Below are positions 62,501 through 64,000 of a stretch of DNA of 64,000 nucleotides, piece after piece. Position 1 is the first letter of the stretch. Every line of letters starts with the position of its first letter. A program made the translations under genes and the position numbers. The stretch is from assembly GCA_937959275.1 (NCBI GenBank), contig CALGLU010000006.1:86027-150026 (forward strand), in the 5' to 3' direction. The notes below the pieces were generated by a model. It was not told where the DNA came from. It saw only the letters and a list, made by a program, of their open reading frames with translations, and did no database searches. This stretch comes from an uncultured Saprospiraceae bacterium. GTDB lineage: Bacteria; Bacteroidota; Bacteroidia; Chitinophagales; Saprospiraceae.

Positions 62501-64000
62501 TAACATCGCTAAAGCTGTCGGGTAGGCCTAATATTGTTGTTGCTGTTTCATCTGTAATGACCCATTGAGAATTACTTCCACTATTTCCAGAGACAATAAT
62601 TGAATCTATTGCTATTGTATCAGGTAAATTATCACCAAGACAAAAGGTGAATGGTCCTCCTGATAGTTCACCACCTATTGGCTGTGTTTTGATTACCTCT
62701 ATGCTGTTTGACAGTTTAAAACAATCTCCACTTAGACCTGACATCATCGAGTCGACGGCAGCTCCTTCAAGCTCGCCTTCATACGTTACATACCAGATTA
62801 GGCATGTACCTGTGCCGGTCTCATTAAAGTCAACTTGTGATATTGAATCAGCTAGACCTAAAATAAGAGACGTATCGGCATTGGTGACAAGCCATTGTGA
62901 GTTCGGTGCTGCATTAGCACTTACCGAAATTAAACTATCAGCAATTGTATTCGTGATGCCATCGTCAACACAAAATGTAAATGGTCCTCCAGAAATTGTA
63001 CTTGCTACTACGCCACATGAATCAGTACATGCTGCGCCATCATTTTCTCTCACGACAGAAATGCTATTCGACAAGTCAAAACAGCCACTCAGTCCAGATA
63101 CTGGTGAATCCATTTCAGCTCCTATTAATTCGCCTTCATAGGCAAGATGCCATATTAGACAAGTTCCCTCGCCAGTGTCATCAAAGTCAACAGCAAAGGG
63201 TGTACTCGGTAAACCGATTATTGTAGATGTGTCTGCAGTAGTAATGACCCATTGTGAGTTAGAACCTACATCCTCGGTTAAAGTAATTTGAGTTTCGGCG
63301 ATCATATCAGCCACACCATCACCAACACAAAATGTGAAGGGACCTCCTGAAATTGATCCACCTTCAGGCTGATTACGAGTTACGTCGATATCATTCGATA
63401 AGGCAAAACAACCACCAATACCAGATATCAATGAATCCACAGCAATACCTGTTAATTCATCATCAGAAGTTATAATCCAAAGTTTACATATACCAGGACC
63501 TGATTCATCAAAATCAATTGTACTCAAAGAATCAGAAAAGCCTAAAATGACAGTACCTGCAGCATTAGTGACAAGCCATTGTGAATTAGCTGCATTATTT
63601 TCAGTCACTGTAACTGAGTCGCTTTCAATAATATCAGCAATGCCATCACCAACACAAAATGTAAATGGACCACCTGAAATCATACTTGTTGCTACGTTAC
63701 ATGTATCAGTACAAGCAACGCCATCAATATCTCTAATCACTTCTAAGCTGTTTGACAATGCAAGACAATCAGCACTTAGACCTGACACCATAGAATCAAC
63801 GGCAGCTCCTTCAAGCTCACCTTCATAGCTCAAATACCAGATCAAGCATGTCCCAGCAACAGTCTCTTCAAAGTCAACCATCGATATTGAGTCCGGTGTA
63901 CCTAAGATTATTGAGGTGTCAGCATTTGTAACTAGCCATTGAAAGTTAGATGCTGTGTTTCCTGTTATTGTAATTAAGCTATCTGCAATTGAATCAGCAA
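59523..64000 (-). CDS. Giant secreted protein with about 110-residue repeats and T9SS sorting domain (5' end outside window)
   Basis: The frame stays open to the window edge; the ATG at 63881 is internal, as the codons before it continue the repeat (QWLVTNADTSIILGTPDSIS). At least 1490 residues are visible: ten complete repeats and a partial one. Each begins GGPFTFCVGDGIADTI, then a strand pair with SQWVITD, TTILGLP, VDFD, GTCLIWHLSYEGEL, and ends GCFDLSNSI.VVR. A lamin-tail-like domain (INEIIFDGEGLVELKNLGD) and a T9SS domain (QNPIQDVLYFNV) close it. Probably an adhesin or surface fibre; that is inferred. Repeats have diverged in DNA. Confidence 0.88.
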   Translation of the reverse strand, partial: ADSIADSLITITGNTASNFQWLVTNADTSIILGTPDSISMVDFEETVAGTCLIWYLSYEGELEGAAVDSMVSGLSADCLALSNSLEVIRDIDGVACTDTCNVATSMISGGPFTFCVGDGIADIIESDSVTVTENNAANSQWLVTNAAGTVILGFSDSLSTIDFDESGPGICKLWIITSDDELTGIAVDSLISGIGGCFALSNDIDVTRNQPEGGSISGGPFTFCVGDGVADMIAETQITLTEDVGSNSQWVITTADTSTIIGLPSTPFAVDFDDTGEGTCLIWHLAYEGELIGAEMDSPVSGLSGCFDLSNSISVVRENDGAACTDSCGVVASTISGGPFTFCVDDGITNTIADSLISVSANAAPNSQWLVTNADTSLILGLADSISQVDFNETGTGTCLIWYVTYEGELEGAAVDSMMSGLSGDCFKLSNSIEVIKTQPIGGELSGGPFTFCLGDNLPDTIAIDSIIVSGNSGSNSQWVITDETATTILGLPDSFSDVNFETQGAGICLIWHLSYEGELTGLAEGQAVAGIQGCFDLSTNSVTVVRSQPDGGTIAGGPFMFCVGDALADTIGMSGITLTENVGANSRWVITDESTTTILGVATTLSEIDFNGSEVGTCKIWHLSFDGEISGAVENGPITDLAGCFDLSNSLDVVRVDSGELCDAGCTADGGTLAGGPFGFCTGDGTADMIPPSTITLTDMVGDSSQWIITDESGLILSLPGSPESVDFDGLGAGMCLIYHISYFDALTGLAIADSLSGIGGCFNLSNPLTVIRNQPTNATLGGGPFNFCVGDSTVDTIPAGAITVTGNTGANSQWIVLDSNGTTIIGLPDAYEDVNFDNQDAGVCLIRHISFDGTLGGLEMDSLVTGLSGCFRLSNSITVNRTTDGSACQGECLAVGGNITGGPFEFCVGDGLADNIPMGEVTLQGNIGSTSSWVITNLAGTTILGLPATPSAADFEETGVDTCLLWHLSSEGLLEGDTLNGPVSGIIGCHQLSDSILVIRNDSGAICEAACPTVGGTLSGGPFEFCTGDGIADTILAGAITVSGNVGSNAVWVVTDATGTTIIELPGSPSDVNFESLESGSNLIWLLSFEASLGMATEGALVADLQGCFSLSDSIVVTRNEIHGGTLMGGPFTFCSGDGIVDTIAAGDVTLSGNIGTGSQWIVTDASGDTILGVLDSPSDDNFDAALPGLCLLFHIGYIGELTGVTNGELVANIGGCYDLSNSISIFREDEGDSCNATSAGAVIVINEIIFDGEGLVELKNLGDTAQDISTYILCNFPDYEPIGDLTINCGGDYMLDPGETIVVETPVDFNIVSVDGEMGLYLNNSYTNPASIIDYMEWGAGGHTRAPVAEDAGIWTVGNFVPTLSDTTTLTLNYDGEGNEPSDWSEAAASLCDPTNIANTPIERLSLDVLQNPIQDVLYFNVNMIKDINQITVDIHDIFGNRVKSETMAVDYFSTDTKRVDVSDLSQGLYFISIQENYGKVEAKIVIQ

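Noticed and set aside
60406..63828. Plus-strand frames of 73 to 205 codons (60406-61023, 61849-62355, 62647-63141, 63547-63828)
   Set aside because: They repeat with the period of the minus-strand repeat gene and are its antisense shadows; no start context, signal or family pattern.

Overview
The window is a chromosomal segment of a member of the Bacteroidota, most likely a marine Saprospiria-type bacterium. The evidence is a fused SecDF, a SusC/SusD pair, the gliding genes gldA-gldF-gldG, type IX secretion (T9SS) C-terminal sorting domains, Bacteroidota-type promoters (TTTG-N19-TAnnTTTG), many lipoproteins and AT-rich DNA. No rRNA, tRNA, CRISPR array, prophage or autonomous insertion sequence was seen.

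Layout. 1-9549: housekeeping and envelope genes (secDF, a PorE-like OmpA lipoprotein, an orphan soluble histidine kinase, leuS). 9583-9911: a hairpin-rich gap that may encode a small RNA. 9912-22127: a catabolic locus with a LacI-type regulator, a palindromic operator, and a plus-strand run of SusC, SusD, a VCBS/ASPIC-UnbV lipoprotein, an enolase-superfamily enzyme, an NTF2-like/RidA fusion and a creatininase-family amidohydrolase. It looks like outer-membrane import and breakdown of an amide- or imine-forming compound that I cannot name. 22218-31362: mixed genes (SdiA-regulated-like propeller protein, RHS-like lipoprotein, YheT-like hydrolase, GDPD, small barrel protein, aquaporin, pyrophosphatase, GNAT enzyme, secreted proteins).

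31367-40788: a dense plus-strand block, ftsX, DUF3098, uppP, truB, gldA, gldF, gldG, DUF4340, an S1/P1-nuclease-like protein and DUF368 (PopT family). It joins cell division, undecaprenyl-phosphate recycling, tRNA modification and the gliding ABC complex, mostly with overlapping start and stop codons. 41003-46824: a hydrolase and a minus-strand membrane-protein operon (OYE-like oxidoreductase, ThuA, DUF7009-like, small membrane protein, DUF2157, GDYXXLXY). 47013-49714: a molybdate operon modA, di-Mop protein, modB, modC. 49869-64000: secreted proteins (a GH16 glucanase-like protein, an Asn-rich protein, a CotH/lamin-tail T9SS protein and a giant repeat protein cut by the window edge), with a DUF2855 enzyme between.

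The main non-coding finding is three kinds of short element with terminal inverted repeats, MITE-like, in intergenic gaps: family A (3217-3424 and 54113-54341, opposite orientations), family B (24048-24223 and 46838-46998) and family C (55649-55816), whose core resembles B. A folded region lies beside the second A copy, and two smaller dispersed repeats sit at the 3' ends of minus-strand genes.
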